Positions 8,402 through 16,551 of a stretch of DNA of 64,000 nt are shown piece by piece; the first letter of the stretch is position 1, and each line of letters starts with the position of its first letter. Below the pieces are notes generated by a model. That model worked only from the letters and a program-made list of their open reading frames with translations, made no database searches and was not told the DNA's origin. The position numbers were made by a program, and so were the translations under genes. This stretch comes from Natrialba sp. SSL1 (lineage in GTDB: Archaea; Halobacteriota; Halobacteria; Halobacteriales; Natrialbaceae), in contig NZ_MASN01000018.1 of NCBI RefSeq assembly GCF_001861355.1, positions 186,001 to 250,000 of the forward strand, read 5' to 3'.

Positions 8402-8794
8402 ATGAACGGAAATACGCCGTACGCAGGGCTACCAGGGGAGACTGCTGCTGGCCAGCGTGCCGCAGCCGACGTCCCCGACCTCTCGAGTTCCCAGAAGCGG
8501 CTGTTACACCGCGACGTTTCGCGGATCGCCGCCCGGACTCGTGAGTTTCTTCCCAACGAGTACGCGGTCGACGCCGACGTTTCGACGGGTGCAACCGGCC
8601 CGCAGGTGACCGTCGCCGTTCGCCCACCGGTCGGCCACGCCGTCAGCGCCGGCTTTACGCCCGATCTCGAGGATGTCTCCGAGGAGATCATTACCTCCGA
8701 CGAACGCGACGAGGTCGCCCGCGGTCTCGCTGCGAGTGCCGCGCTGCAGGTGAAACAGGCGGTCAGCGATGCGATGACGCCGACGGCGAAGTAA
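8402..8794 (+). CDS. DUF5811 family protein
   Basis: A 130-residue soluble acidic protein. The pattern NTPYAGLPGE at the start, RIAARTREFLPNEY in the middle and AASAALQVKQAVSD at the end matches the haloarchaeal family annotated DUF5811 (from memory). No catalytic or metal motif is evident. The start is the ATG at 8402, seven codons inside the longest frame, because it gives the conserved MNGNTPYAG N terminus. It lies 90 nt downstream of pdaD on the same strand. Function unknown. Confidence 0.8.
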   Translation: MNGNTPYAGLPGETAAGQRAAADVPDLSSSQKRLLHRDVSRIAARTREFLPNEYAVDADVSTGATGPQVTVAVRPPVGHAVSAGFTPDLEDVSEEIITSDERDEVARGLAASAALQVKQAVSDAMTPTAK

Positions 8795-8913
8795 CGCGCA
8801 TCGGACAGTCTACAGTCGACAGTAGTTTTCGTTGCGGTTTGTGGGGAACAGTGTGCTGATAGCTATCGGTTCTACAAGCGCCGATGTCGAGAGACGTGAG
8901 TGCTGTCACAGCC

Positions 8914-9381
8914 TCAATAGAGCAACTGCTCGAGTTGATGCTGTCGCCTCCCCAGATCGATCGCCGGCTCGACCGACGGATCACGCTGGAGTCGATCCAG
9001 CACCAGCAGGGGATCTGCCCCGGCACGCTCGACATCTCGCAGGAGCGTTTCGATCGCGGACCGATTCATCGCCAGCGATTCGGCGAGTCCGATCGCAAGC
9101 GCCAGCGGAACGGCCTGTTCGGGAGTCGTCGGAAACGCGTCGCTGACACGCGAGAAATCAGGGTCGGTGGGCACAGGCCCGTCCATCTCCGAGTCGGCCG
9201 CTTCGGCGTCGTCACCGAACTCGAGTACCAGACAGTGCGTACAGATCGTACAGGAGTCGAGGGTGTGCGTGTGGTCGTCCGGGACGGAGGTGGAAATGGA
9301 ACCGGCAGTAGAGAGAACAGTTCGGTAGTCGGCCGGCACCGCGAAGCGAACAGTTGGGGAGCCACACGCGGAACAGGTCAT
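8914..9381 (-). CDS. DUF6276-like zinc-ribbon protein
   Basis: A 155-residue protein with an N-terminal CSAC knuckle (residues 3-6) and a second CTICTHC cluster near residues 44-50, together a likely zinc ribbon. The C-terminal half is helical and acidic, without an enzyme motif. Annotation as DUF6276 is from memory. It is co-directional with and directly downstream of atpD (56-nt gap), so it may be the last gene of that transcript. Function unknown. Confidence 0.7.
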   Translation of the reverse strand: MTCSACGSPTVRFAVPADYRTVLSTAGSISTSVPDDHTHTLDSCTICTHCLVLEFGDDAEAADSEMDGPVPTDPDFSRVSDAFPTTPEQAVPLALAIGLAESLAMNRSAIETLLRDVERAGADPLLVLDRLQRDPSVEPAIDLGRRQHQLEQLLY

Positions 9382-9437
9382 CGTCTTGTGTAGTTGTACT
9401 TGGAGTCGCGGTCGCGGCTGCAGTTACAGCCCCGCCC

Positions 9438-10163
9438 TTAGTTCCCCGGCACACCGCCCGTCGCCGGCGGCTCCATGTCCTCTTCTTCGATCTCGATATT
9501 ATCTTCGTCCGCTTCGGCCTCGCGGGCTTCCTTCTCCTCTTGCTCTTTCTTCTCCTTGATTTTCTTCAGGCGGAACGTCTCCTCACGCTCTTGCTCCTCG
9601 AGCTTCTGCTCGATGTACTCCTGGCTGTCGTAGAGATCCGGCAGGAGTTTGAACTCGAGTGCGTTGACGCGGCGCTTGGTCGTCTCGATCTCGCGGAGCA
9701 TCTTCTTCATCGCCGTCTCGACCTCTGCGGCGAGGATGATGCTCTCAAGCAAGTCTTCGTAGGCTTCGGCAGCCTCGTCGATGCGCGCGGAGGTCCCCAT
9801 GATACCGTACCCGCGCTCGCTGAGGTTTTTCGAGACGCGCGAGGATTCGATCTGTGGGACCACGACGCCCATGATGTTCTTCGACTCCGTGGTGATCTCG
9901 GGGTGTTCCTGCAGCGCGGCGGCAGCACCGCGGACGGCAACGTCACCCTCCATGGCGCGTGCCATGTTGATCTTGCGCTGGGCCTGGTCGTAGTCGTCGG
10001 CCAGATCCCCGCGGACGTCCTGGGCCTTGTCCAGGATGTCCATGAATTCCATGATCAGCCCGTCCCGTTTCTTCTCGAGTGTCCCGTGCCCGCGTTCGGA
10101 GAGTTCGATCCGATCCTCGATCTCCATCAGGTTCTTGCGGGTGGGCTTGACGTCCTTGGCCAT
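9438..10163 (-). CDS. atpD: A-type ATP synthase subunit D
   Basis: Central-stalk subunit that rotates inside the A3B3 head and couples it to the membrane ring. The 241 residues form two long coiled-coil stretches, at the N terminus ([20 protein letters not shown]) and at about residues 150-215, the expected antiparallel hairpin. The last 40 residues are very acidic, a halophilic tail. It is separated from atpB by about 900 nt holding two small genes, and a TATA-like GTTATCC about 30 nt upstream suggests it also has its own promoter. Confidence 0.95.
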   Translation of the reverse strand: MAKDVKPTRKNLMEIEDRIELSERGHGTLEKKRDGLIMEFMDILDKAQDVRGDLADDYDQAQRKINMARAMEGDVAVRGAAAALQEHPEITTESKNIMGVVVPQIESSRVSKNLSERGYGIMGTSARIDEAAEAYEDLLESIILAAEVETAMKKMLREIETTKRRVNALEFKLLPDLYDSQEYIEQKLEEQEREETFRLKKIKEKKEQEEKEAREAEADEDNIEIEEEDMEPPATGGVPGN

Positions 10164-10285
10164 GTTGTGGGGAGATTGCGCCCCCAGTCGGATAACTGTT
10201 TACAGTTGTGTTCGTTCGGCCTGACAGTGGTGTTCGCGAATGCGAGCCAGAGAGCAGGACGATTACCCCAGAAAGAGAAGGATGG

Positions 10286-10555
10286 TTAGCCCAGAAAGAG
10301 GTCCGTCAGATCGTTGGTCTTGCCGCCTTTGTAGAGTTCGGCGTAACCGCAGTTGGTACAGGAGACGACCCGGAAGCGCCGATTCTGGATGTCGAAAAAC
10401 TTCGAAAAGCCGGTGCCGGTCGTCGAAATGTCGTCGACCTCCGTTTCCGTGTGGCCGCACTTGAGACACCCGTGCTGGCCGCTGCCGGTCCCGTGGTTAT
10501 CGTCGGTATTCGCAGTGCTGTCGGCCGAAGACGCAGTCTCGTGGTCGTCGAACAT
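10286..10555 (-). CDS. Small zinc-ribbon nucleic-acid-binding-like protein
   Basis: An 89-residue protein with an acidic, disordered N terminus and a C-terminal zinc ribbon: CLKC (residues 30-33) paired with CTNC (about residues 70-73), followed by GYAELYKG. This is the domain annotated in many archaea and bacteria as nucleic-acid-binding zinc ribbon (PF09855-like). It is an intervening gene between atpB and atpD on the same strand. A symmetric AT-rich element upstream (10581-10588) may drive it and the divergent gene. Confidence 0.75.
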   Translation of the reverse strand: MFDDHETASSADSTANTDDNHGTGSGQHGCLKCGHTETEVDDISTTGTGFSKFFDIQNRRFRVVSCTNCGYAELYKGGKTNDLTDLFLG

Positions 10556-10580
10556 GCGCCGAACTGCGGCGACCGGTCAT

Positions 10581-10588
10581 AAATATTT
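10581..10588. promoter_or_regulatory. Symmetric TATA-like element shared by two divergent genes
   Basis: The palindrome AAATATTT sits about 30 nt upstream of the zinc-ribbon gene (start 10555) and about 36 nt upstream of the membrane protein gene (start 10621). The 65-nt gap has no other AT-rich stretch, so both promoters may use the same box. Confidence 0.55.
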
Positions 10589-10620
10589 TGTGCTCCACAC
10601 GAGGAAGTAGAATCAAACCC

Positions 10621-10956
10621 ATGGCCGCTGGATTTGCGTTCGTGCTTATGCTGGTCATCGCACTCGCGTTCACGGTCGGACTCTACCTTCTGATCGCGAG
10701 TGAAACGTCGAATCCGACAGTAATGGATCGCGAACAGGCAGAGGCCGAAGCCAAACGACGAGGTGGATTGCAGCAGGGACAAAATCACAACCACAACCAC
10801 CACGACCAGGGTGAGCGAACTGCTCACGACCCCGATGCCCGTTCCGACCACGAGAGAGCGACCGGTTCACATGCCGCCCACGGGAGGCCGAGTTCCGACG
10901 ACGGTGACACGACCGACGGCAACACGTCCGGATGGGAGTTCAACCAAGAAACGTAA
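10621..10956 (+). CDS. Single-pass membrane protein with His/Asn-rich tail
   Basis: A 111-residue protein with one N-terminal transmembrane segment (residues 4-26), then a short charged linker and a disordered hydrophilic tail that includes a run of alternating Asn and His (about residues 54-61). Such runs can bind divalent metals, but this is not established here. The ATG at 10621 follows a likely promoter at 10581. It lies inside the ATP synthase region but on the opposite strand, convergent with atpB. I do not recognise the family. Confidence 0.65.
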   Translation: MAAGFAFVLMLVIALAFTVGLYLLIASETSNPTVMDREQAEAEAKRRGGLQQGQNHNHNHHDQGERTAHDPDARSDHERATGSHAAHGRPSSDDGDTTDGNTSGWEFNQET

Positions 10957-10959
10957 GCA

Positions 10960-11034
10960 GTGAGACAGTCCCTACCCAGTTCCGGTGAAACACTTTTTAC
11001 CCGAATCCGGTGAGACAGCCGCTACCCGATCCTG
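10960..11034. repeat. Three tandem 25-bp repeats downstream of atpB
   Basis: Three contiguous 25-nt units begin at 10960, 10985 and 11010, consensus GTGAGACA-N5-TACCC-N3-TCCG with 60-85% identity between copies. They fill the gap between the convergent ends of the membrane protein gene and atpB. The spacing is exact and there is no coding signal. Confidence 0.85.
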
Positions 11035-11078
11035 AGTGCGGGAAGCGGGAAGAAAGATCTGCCTGAACGCTGCGACGC

Positions 11079-12494
11079 TTAGGCTTCGACTTCGGCTGCT
11101 TCCGGCTCGTCTTCGCGGTAGTGCTCTTCGATGAGGTCCTCGTCGATCCGGTTGAGTGCCTCCTTCGGGAGATCCGAGAGAAGGTCCCAGCCGAGTTCGA
11201 GCGTCTCCTCAATGGAGCGGTTGTTGTCGTAGCCCTGCTGGACGAACTCCGTCTCGAAGCGGTCGGCGAAGTCGAGGAACTTGTTGTCCCGTTCGCTGAG
11301 CGCTTCACGGCCGACGATGTTCACGAGGTCGCGCAGGTCCTCACCCTCTGCGTAGGCGGCGTACATCTGGTCGGAGACGTCGCCGTGGTCTTCGCGGGTC
11401 AGGCCCTCACCGATCCCGTCGTCCATCAGTCGTGAGAGCGATGGCAGGACGTTGACCGGTGGCTCGACACCCTGGCTGTTCAGGTTCCGGTCCATCACGA
11501 TTTGGCCTTCCGTAATGTAGCCAGTCAGGTCCGGAATCGGGTGGGTGTCGTCGTCGCCGGGCATCGTCAGGATCGGAATCTGGGTGACCGACCCGTCCTT
11601 GCCCTCGATACGACCGGCACGCTCGTAGAGCTGTGCCAGGTCCGTGTACATGTATCCGGGGTAGCCACGGCGACCCGGGACCTCCTCACGTGCGGCACCG
11701 ATCTCACGCAGTGCCTCACAGTAATTAGTCATGTCCGTCAGGATAACCAGCACGTGGTAATCCTTCTCGAACGCGAGGTACTCTGCCGTCGTCAGGGCGA
11801 GACGTGGAGTGACCTGGCGTTCGACTGCCGGGTCGTCCGCGAGGTTCATGAAGACGACGGAGCGCTCGAGTGCACCCGTGCGCTCGAAGTCGTCCATGAA
11901 TTCGTTTGCCTCTTCAGCAGTGATACCCATCGCACCGAAGACGACTGCGAACTCGGAACCGTCCTCGTCGTCTCCGTCTTCTTCCTCTGGGACAGTTGCC
12001 TGCCGGGCAATCTGGAGTGCGAGTTCGTTGTGCGGCAGCCCCGATCCGGAGAAGATCGGCAGCTTCTGCCCGCGAACCAGTGTGTTCATGCCGTCGATGG
12101 CGGACACACCGGTCTGGATGAACTCCTCCGGGTACTCACGCGAGTACGGGTTGATTGCCTCGCCGACGATGTCCTGGCGCTGGTCCGGGACGATTTCCGG
12201 GCCGCCGTCGATCGGGTTCCCGGAGCCGTCGAGAACGCGACCGAGCAGGTCCTCGGTGACGGGCATCTTCATCGTCTCGCCCAGGAAGCGAACGGAGGCG
12301 TTGCGGTCGATGCCGCCGGTGCCTTCGAACACCTGGATCGAGACGACTCCTTCACTCGATTCCAGTACCTGTCCGCGCAGGGTCTCGCCCTGTGGTGTCT
12401 CGATCTCGACGATCTCGTCGTAGCCGACGGGTTCGTCGACCTCGGCGAACACCAGCGGACCACTGATTTCCGTGATAGTCTGGTACTCTTTCAT
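11079..12494 (-). CDS. atpB: A-type ATP synthase subunit B
   Basis: Non-catalytic nucleotide-binding subunit of the A3B3 head. As expected for subunit B, the P-loop is replaced by [10 protein letters not shown], while the beta-barrel N domain ([15 protein letters not shown]) and the [13 protein letters not shown] block are conserved. At 471 residues it is normal length, ending in the acidic tail usual in halophiles. The ATG at 12494 leaves a 2-nt gap after atpA; the longer frame would overlap atpA and is rejected. Last gene of the main atp block. Confidence 0.96.
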   Translation of the reverse strand: MKEYQTITEISGPLVFAEVDEPVGYDEIVEIETPQGETLRGQVLESSEGVVSIQVFEGTGGIDRNASVRFLGETMKMPVTEDLLGRVLDGSGNPIDGGPEIVPDQRQDIVGEAINPYSREYPEEFIQTGVSAIDGMNTLVRGQKLPIFSGSGLPHNELALQIARQATVPEEEDGDDEDGSEFAVVFGAMGITAEEANEFMDDFERTGALERSVVFMNLADDPAVERQVTPRLALTTAEYLAFEKDYHVLVILTDMTNYCEALREIGAAREEVPGRRGYPGYMYTDLAQLYERAGRIEGKDGSVTQIPILTMPGDDDTHPIPDLTGYITEGQIVMDRNLNSQGVEPPVNVLPSLSRLMDDGIGEGLTREDHGDVSDQMYAAYAEGEDLRDLVNIVGREALSERDNKFLDFADRFETEFVQQGYDNNRSIEETLELGWDLLSDLPKEALNRIDEDLIEEHYREDEPEAAEVEA

Positions 12495-12496
12495 TG

Positions 12497-14260
12497 TTAG
12501 TACAGTGCTCGCAGTTGGTCTTCGAGATCGCTCTCGAGTTCGTCGATGAACTCGTTCCACTCCTCGGCGGTGCCCATACGGTTGAGCCGTGGGGCAGCGT
12601 CGACATCCTGAATCTCGTCGACTGGGACGCCGGCGTCGAGTGCGTCGAACGCCTCGTCGTTGAACGTCTTGATCGCCTGGAGCATTCGGTAGGTCTTCTC
12701 GGGTTCGCAGTAGGTGTCGACATCGTGAAGTGCGTTCTGCTGGAGCCAGGACTCACGCAGGTAGCGAGCGACTTCGAGCGTGAGCTGCTGGTCTTCCGGC
12801 AGTGCGTCCTTGCCGACGAGCTGAACGATTTCCTGCAGTTCGTCCTCCTCGTCGAGCACGTCGACGGCCCACTGGCGAACCTCCGGCCAGTCGTCTTCGA
12901 CGTTTGCCTCCCACCACGGGTCGAGCTGGTCCTTGTACAGCGAGTAGGACTCGTTCCAGTCAATTGCCGGGAAGTGCCGACGCTCTGCGAGGTCGGCGTC
13001 GAGCGCCCAGAACGTCTTGACGATACGCAGCGTGTTCTGGGTGACCGGCTCGGAGAAGTCCCCGCCCGGTGGCGAGACTGCGCCGACGACCGAAATCGAT
13101 CCCTCGCCGCCGTTGATCAGCTGGAACTTGCCGGCGCGCTCGTAGAACTCCGAAAGCGACGCGGCGAGGTATGCTGGATACCCTTCTTCGCCGGGCATCT
13201 CCTCGAGTCGGCTCGAAATTTCACGCATGGCCTCTGCCCACCGGGAGGTGGAGTCGGCCATGAGTGCAACGTCGTAGCCCATGTCGCGGTAGTACTCTGC
13301 GATCGTGATTCCCGTGTAGATACAGGACTCACGCGCTGCGACGGGCATGTTCGACGTGTTCGCGATAAGGCAGGTCCGGGCCATCAGCGGGTTCCCGGTC
13401 TGCGGGTCAGGCAGCTCTGGGAAGTCCTCGATGACCTCGGTCATCTCGTTGCCACGCTCACCGCAGCCGATGTAGACGACGATGTCCGCGTCGGACCACT
13501 TTGCAAGCTGCTGCTGCGTGACGGTCTTCCCGGAGCCGAACGGGCCAGGAATTGCGGCCGTTCCGCCCTTCGCGAGCGGGAACAGACCGTCCTGAATGCG
13601 CTGTCCGGTGACGAGCGGTTCGGTTGGGGTTTCCTTGTCGCCAGCGGGACGGGCCTGACGGACCGGCCACTCCTGGCGCATCTGGATCTCTTCGCCATTG
13701 TCGAGTTCGGCGACCGTCTCCTCGACGGTGAACTCGCCGCTCTCGATCGACGTGACTTCGCCGCCCTCGTAGTCCGGCGGCACCATCACCTTGTGGTCGA
13801 TCGTGACGGTCTCGGGAACGATCCCGACGACGTCACCGGGTTCGACGGTGTCACCCTCGCTGACTTCCGGGGTGAACTCCCACGTCTTTTCGAGGTCGAT
13901 ACCGGGGGCGTCGACCCCACGGTCGAGGAACGCTGTCCCCATCTTGTCCTCGAGGACGTCGAGCGGGCGCTGGACTCCGTCGTAGATGGAGTCCATCATC
14001 CCCGGTCCGAGGTCGACGGAGAGCGGTTCGCCCGTGTTCTGGACGGGTTCGCCCGGGCCGACGCCGGAGGTTTCCTCGTACACCTGAATCGTGGTCAGGT
14101 TCCCTTCGATTTCGATGACCTCTCCCATCAGCCCTTCGTCGCCGACGTAGACGACGTCGTTCATCCGGGCGTCGAGGTCCGTGGCGGTCACGACAGGACC
14201 ACTCACGCTTTCGATTACACCGTCTTGATCGACGGATTCGATGTCTTCTGCCTGGCTCAT
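12497..14260 (-). CDS. atpA: A-type ATP synthase subunit A (catalytic)
   Basis: Catalytic subunit of the archaeal ATP synthase, converting ADP and phosphate to ATP from ion flow. The P-loop GPFGSGKT is intact in [19 protein letters not shown]. The archaeal non-homologous region is present before it, and the [17 protein letters not shown] block follows. The 587-residue length is normal and no intein is present. It is tightly packed between atpF (4-nt gap) and atpB (2-nt gap), so it is translated as part of the operon. Confidence 0.97.
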   Translation of the reverse strand: MSQAEDIESVDQDGVIESVSGPVVTATDLDARMNDVVYVGDEGLMGEVIEIEGNLTTIQVYEETSGVGPGEPVQNTGEPLSVDLGPGMMDSIYDGVQRPLDVLEDKMGTAFLDRGVDAPGIDLEKTWEFTPEVSEGDTVEPGDVVGIVPETVTIDHKVMVPPDYEGGEVTSIESGEFTVEETVAELDNGEEIQMRQEWPVRQARPAGDKETPTEPLVTGQRIQDGLFPLAKGGTAAIPGPFGSGKTVTQQQLAKWSDADIVVYIGCGERGNEMTEVIEDFPELPDPQTGNPLMARTCLIANTSNMPVAARESCIYTGITIAEYYRDMGYDVALMADSTSRWAEAMREISSRLEEMPGEEGYPAYLAASLSEFYERAGKFQLINGGEGSISVVGAVSPPGGDFSEPVTQNTLRIVKTFWALDADLAERRHFPAIDWNESYSLYKDQLDPWWEANVEDDWPEVRQWAVDVLDEEDELQEIVQLVGKDALPEDQQLTLEVARYLRESWLQQNALHDVDTYCEPEKTYRMLQAIKTFNDEAFDALDAGVPVDEIQDVDAAPRLNRMGTAEEWNEFIDELESDLEDQLRALY

Positions 14261-14264
14261 AGTG

Positions 14265-14606
14265 TTACTCGCTGTCGCTGTCTTCGTCCTCTTCCATCAG
14301 GTCGATACCGATCGCGCGTTTGATCTGGTCGCGCAGTCCGCCGCCACCGGTGCCGCTGCCGATCGTCACGACGACCGGTTCGACGCTGGTCTCGACGTTC
14401 TGGCGAACGTTTCGCGAGAGGTAATCGAGGTCGTCGTCGTGCATCACAACGATACCGACTTCGTCGTCGTCTAACGCCGTCGTGACGGCATCGTCTAGCT
14501 CCGACTCCTTCTCGTCGTCCGGGACGTTCTCGAATCGGCGAACGCCCGCGAGTCGGAACCCAGTGGTAAACTCCGGACTGCCGACGACCGCAATTTCCTG
14601 GCTCAT
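14265..14606 (-). CDS. atpF: A-type ATP synthase subunit F
   Basis: Small stalk subunit of 113 residues with a Rossmann-like fold: [19 protein letters not shown] at the start and the GIVVMHDDD strand are family marks. A short acidic C-terminal tail follows. It overlaps atpC by 4 nt and is followed by atpA after 4 nt, indicating translational coupling. Confidence 0.93.
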   Translation of the reverse strand: MSQEIAVVGSPEFTTGFRLAGVRRFENVPDDEKESELDDAVTTALDDDEVGIVVMHDDDLDYLSRNVRQNVETSVEPVVVTIGSGTGGGGLRDQIKRAIGIDLMEEDEDSDSE

Positions 14607-15673
14607 AGGATCACCAACTCCTCTTCGATCTCGCTCTCTGACAGGCCGACTTCTCGGCCCCGTGCGATCGCGCGAATGTTCTCGACCTCGCGCTCCTTGG
14701 CGAGAATGTACGACAGCACGGCCGACACGGAGGCCGGGTAGATACTCGAGAGCGTATCAGCGTACTGGAGCAACGCGGCGTCTAGTGCGTGCTCGAACTG
14801 GATAAGGCTGTCAGCTTCGCGCAGTCGACCCAGTGCGCCCGAGAGTCGGTCGCCGTAGCGCTTGTTCTCGGCGATGTGATCGACGAGCGCGTCGTAATCC
14901 CCGACGAGTCGGTTCAGATCCGACGCATCGAACAGCACGCCGCCCTCGATGTAGTACGCTGCCGGGTCCAGATCCGCGCCGCTACGTGCAAGTCGCAGCG
15001 CGTTCCGGGCGTTCCGGAAGTCGATCTCAGCCTGGAGGAACTCGATGTAGCGCGCTTCCGGCCCCTCCTGGGGCTGGGTTCGTCCCGGCGAACGGCTCAC
15101 GTCCTCGAGTAGGTGCTCGTAGAACTCGCGATCCAGCGCGTTCTCGAGTGGCACGAGCGCGCCGGTCTCTTCGTACTCCTCGTGGGCATCCGAGAGCGAT
15201 TCGTAGAAAATCGTTCCCGACACCACTTCGACCGCGTCCTCGATCGTGTCGACGTCGAGCAGTCGATCGATCGTTCGGTCGTCGAGTTCGCCGGCGCGGA
15301 TGAGGTCGGTCTGGACCTCCTCGGGGTCGGTCTCGGTGTAGATCCCGCGGATAATCGTCTTCAGGTTCATGACGTCGAACTTCCGCAGGTAGCGAGAGAC
15401 GAGATCGTACAGTCGTCCCTCGGACCAGTCGAGGAGGTCCTCGAAGTGCTTCGCGAGGTTGCGGTTCAGGGCGTACTCGATCAGGTCGACACCCGAAAAG
15501 CGCGTTCCGAGCGCGTTGATCTCGCGTTCGTACTCCGTTTCCTCCATGAACCGCGCGATTTCACTCGGCCCCATCCGGATCAGCTTCCGATAATCTTCGT
15601 CCGCGAACAGCGAGGCTCGGCGCGACCGAACGCGAGCGTTCACGTATTCCGGATTCGAGGCACCTAGACTCAT
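14603..15673 (-). CDS. atpC: A-type ATP synthase subunit C (V-type d-like)
   Basis: Funnel-shaped subunit that seats the rotating stalk on the membrane ring. The 356-residue helical sequence contains NPEYVNARVRSR at the N terminus and the YILAKEREVENIRAIARG motif near the C terminus, both typical. The ATG at 15673 overlaps the atpE stop by 4 nt; the longer frame would intrude on atpE and is rejected. It overlaps atpF by 4 nt. Confidence 0.95.
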   Translation of the reverse strand: MSLGASNPEYVNARVRSRRASLFADEDYRKLIRMGPSEIARFMEETEYEREINALGTRFSGVDLIEYALNRNLAKHFEDLLDWSEGRLYDLVSRYLRKFDVMNLKTIIRGIYTETDPEEVQTDLIRAGELDDRTIDRLLDVDTIEDAVEVVSGTIFYESLSDAHEEYEETGALVPLENALDREFYEHLLEDVSRSPGRTQPQEGPEARYIEFLQAEIDFRNARNALRLARSGADLDPAAYYIEGGVLFDASDLNRLVGDYDALVDHIAENKRYGDRLSGALGRLREADSLIQFEHALDAALLQYADTLSSIYPASVSAVLSYILAKEREVENIRAIARGREVGLSESEIEEELVIL

Positions 15674-16251
15674 TGCTCGAAGAGTTGGTTGCTGATCTCC
15701 CGGAGGTTGTCTTCCCACACGTCCTCGAGTAGCGAGTCGAACGTGTTGTTGACGCGAACACGGGACTGTTCGCTCTCGACGACAACGCCGCCGAGACAGT
15801 CGTACTCGTCGGCGAACGCGTAGCCGTCGTAATCCGCAAGGATCGACTCGATCAGGTCCTGGTCGTCTGCGCGACCGTAGACGCTGACGTCGTCGCCCTC
15901 GTCGAACTCCGTGCTCGCAGCGTCGAGGAGTGCACGGGTGAGCTCTTCACGCGTGTCGCCCTCGAGTGCGGTGAGTTCGGCCTCGACTTCCTCGCGGACG
16001 TCACCGAGGACGTCGCGGCGAGCCTCCAGGCGCTTTTGTTTCGCCTCCAGCTTGGCGCTGGAGAGTCGCTGTTCGCGCAACTGCTCGATCTCACGGTCGG
16101 CCTCCTGCTCGGCCGACTCGCGGATCTCCTCGGCGTCAGCCTCGGCTGCCGATTCGATCTCCTCGGCGCGAGCCTCACCCTCGTCGCGGATGTCCTCCGC
16201 ACGCGCGTGGGCCTCATCTCGAATGTCTTCTACGACTGTGTCCAAACTCAT
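15670..16251 (-). CDS. atpE: A-type ATP synthase subunit E
   Basis: Peripheral stalk subunit of 193 residues. The first ~110 residues are a continuous, strongly charged coiled coil rich in Glu, Arg and Ala, which pairs with subunit H. The C-terminal globular part with GGVVVESEQSRVRVNNTF binds the head. Overlaps atpC by 4 nt and lies 21 nt after atpK. Confidence 0.94.
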   Translation of the reverse strand: MSLDTVVEDIRDEAHARAEDIRDEGEARAEEIESAAEADAEEIRESAEQEADREIEQLREQRLSSAKLEAKQKRLEARRDVLGDVREEVEAELTALEGDTREELTRALLDAASTEFDEGDDVSVYGRADDQDLIESILADYDGYAFADEYDCLGGVVVESEQSRVRVNNTFDSLLEDVWEDNLREISNQLFEQ

Positions 16252-16272
16252 TGTAAGAGAAGGGGGACGGAG

Positions 16273-16545
16273 TTATCCGACGATGAAGACGACGACCAGT
16301 GCCAGAATCACGAGCGTCTCAGGAAGGACGGTCATGATCAGGCCCGGAACGAACATGTCGTCGTCCTCGGCGATCGCGCCGACTGCAGCAGCGCCGATAC
16401 CGCGCTCTGCGTAGCCAGCTGCGAGTGCTGCCAGACCGACTGCGATTGCTGCTGCGGCCTCGGCGTAGCCGACCGAGAGATTCTCTGCTGCTTCTGGACT
16501 CATTGCCTCTCCGTTCTGCAGTACGATGTCAAGTGCTTCGATCAT
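16273..16545 (-). CDS. atpK: A-type ATP synthase proteolipid subunit K (c ring)
   Basis: Forms the rotating membrane ring. The 90 residues include an unusually polar N terminus (1-25), then two transmembrane helices (about 28-58 and 67-89) with the ion-binding glutamate at E76 in VLPETLVIL. One hairpin per subunit means the protein is not a duplicated or triplicated c subunit as in some methanogens. No extra Na+-ligand motif is evident in the first helix, so proton coupling is more likely (inference). It is 6 nt upstream of nothing but atpI's 3' end boundary, firmly in the operon. Confidence 0.94.
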   Translation of the reverse strand: MIEALDIVLQNGEAMSPEAAENLSVGYAEAAAAIAVGLAALAAGYAERGIGAAAVGAIAEDDDMFVPGLIMTVLPETLVILALVVVFIVG

Positions 16546-16551
16546 TTTTGT

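Noticed and set aside
12494-14323. 609-codon open frame antisense to atpA
   Set aside because: Long antisense frames are common in GC-rich DNA; atpA is certain on the other strand.
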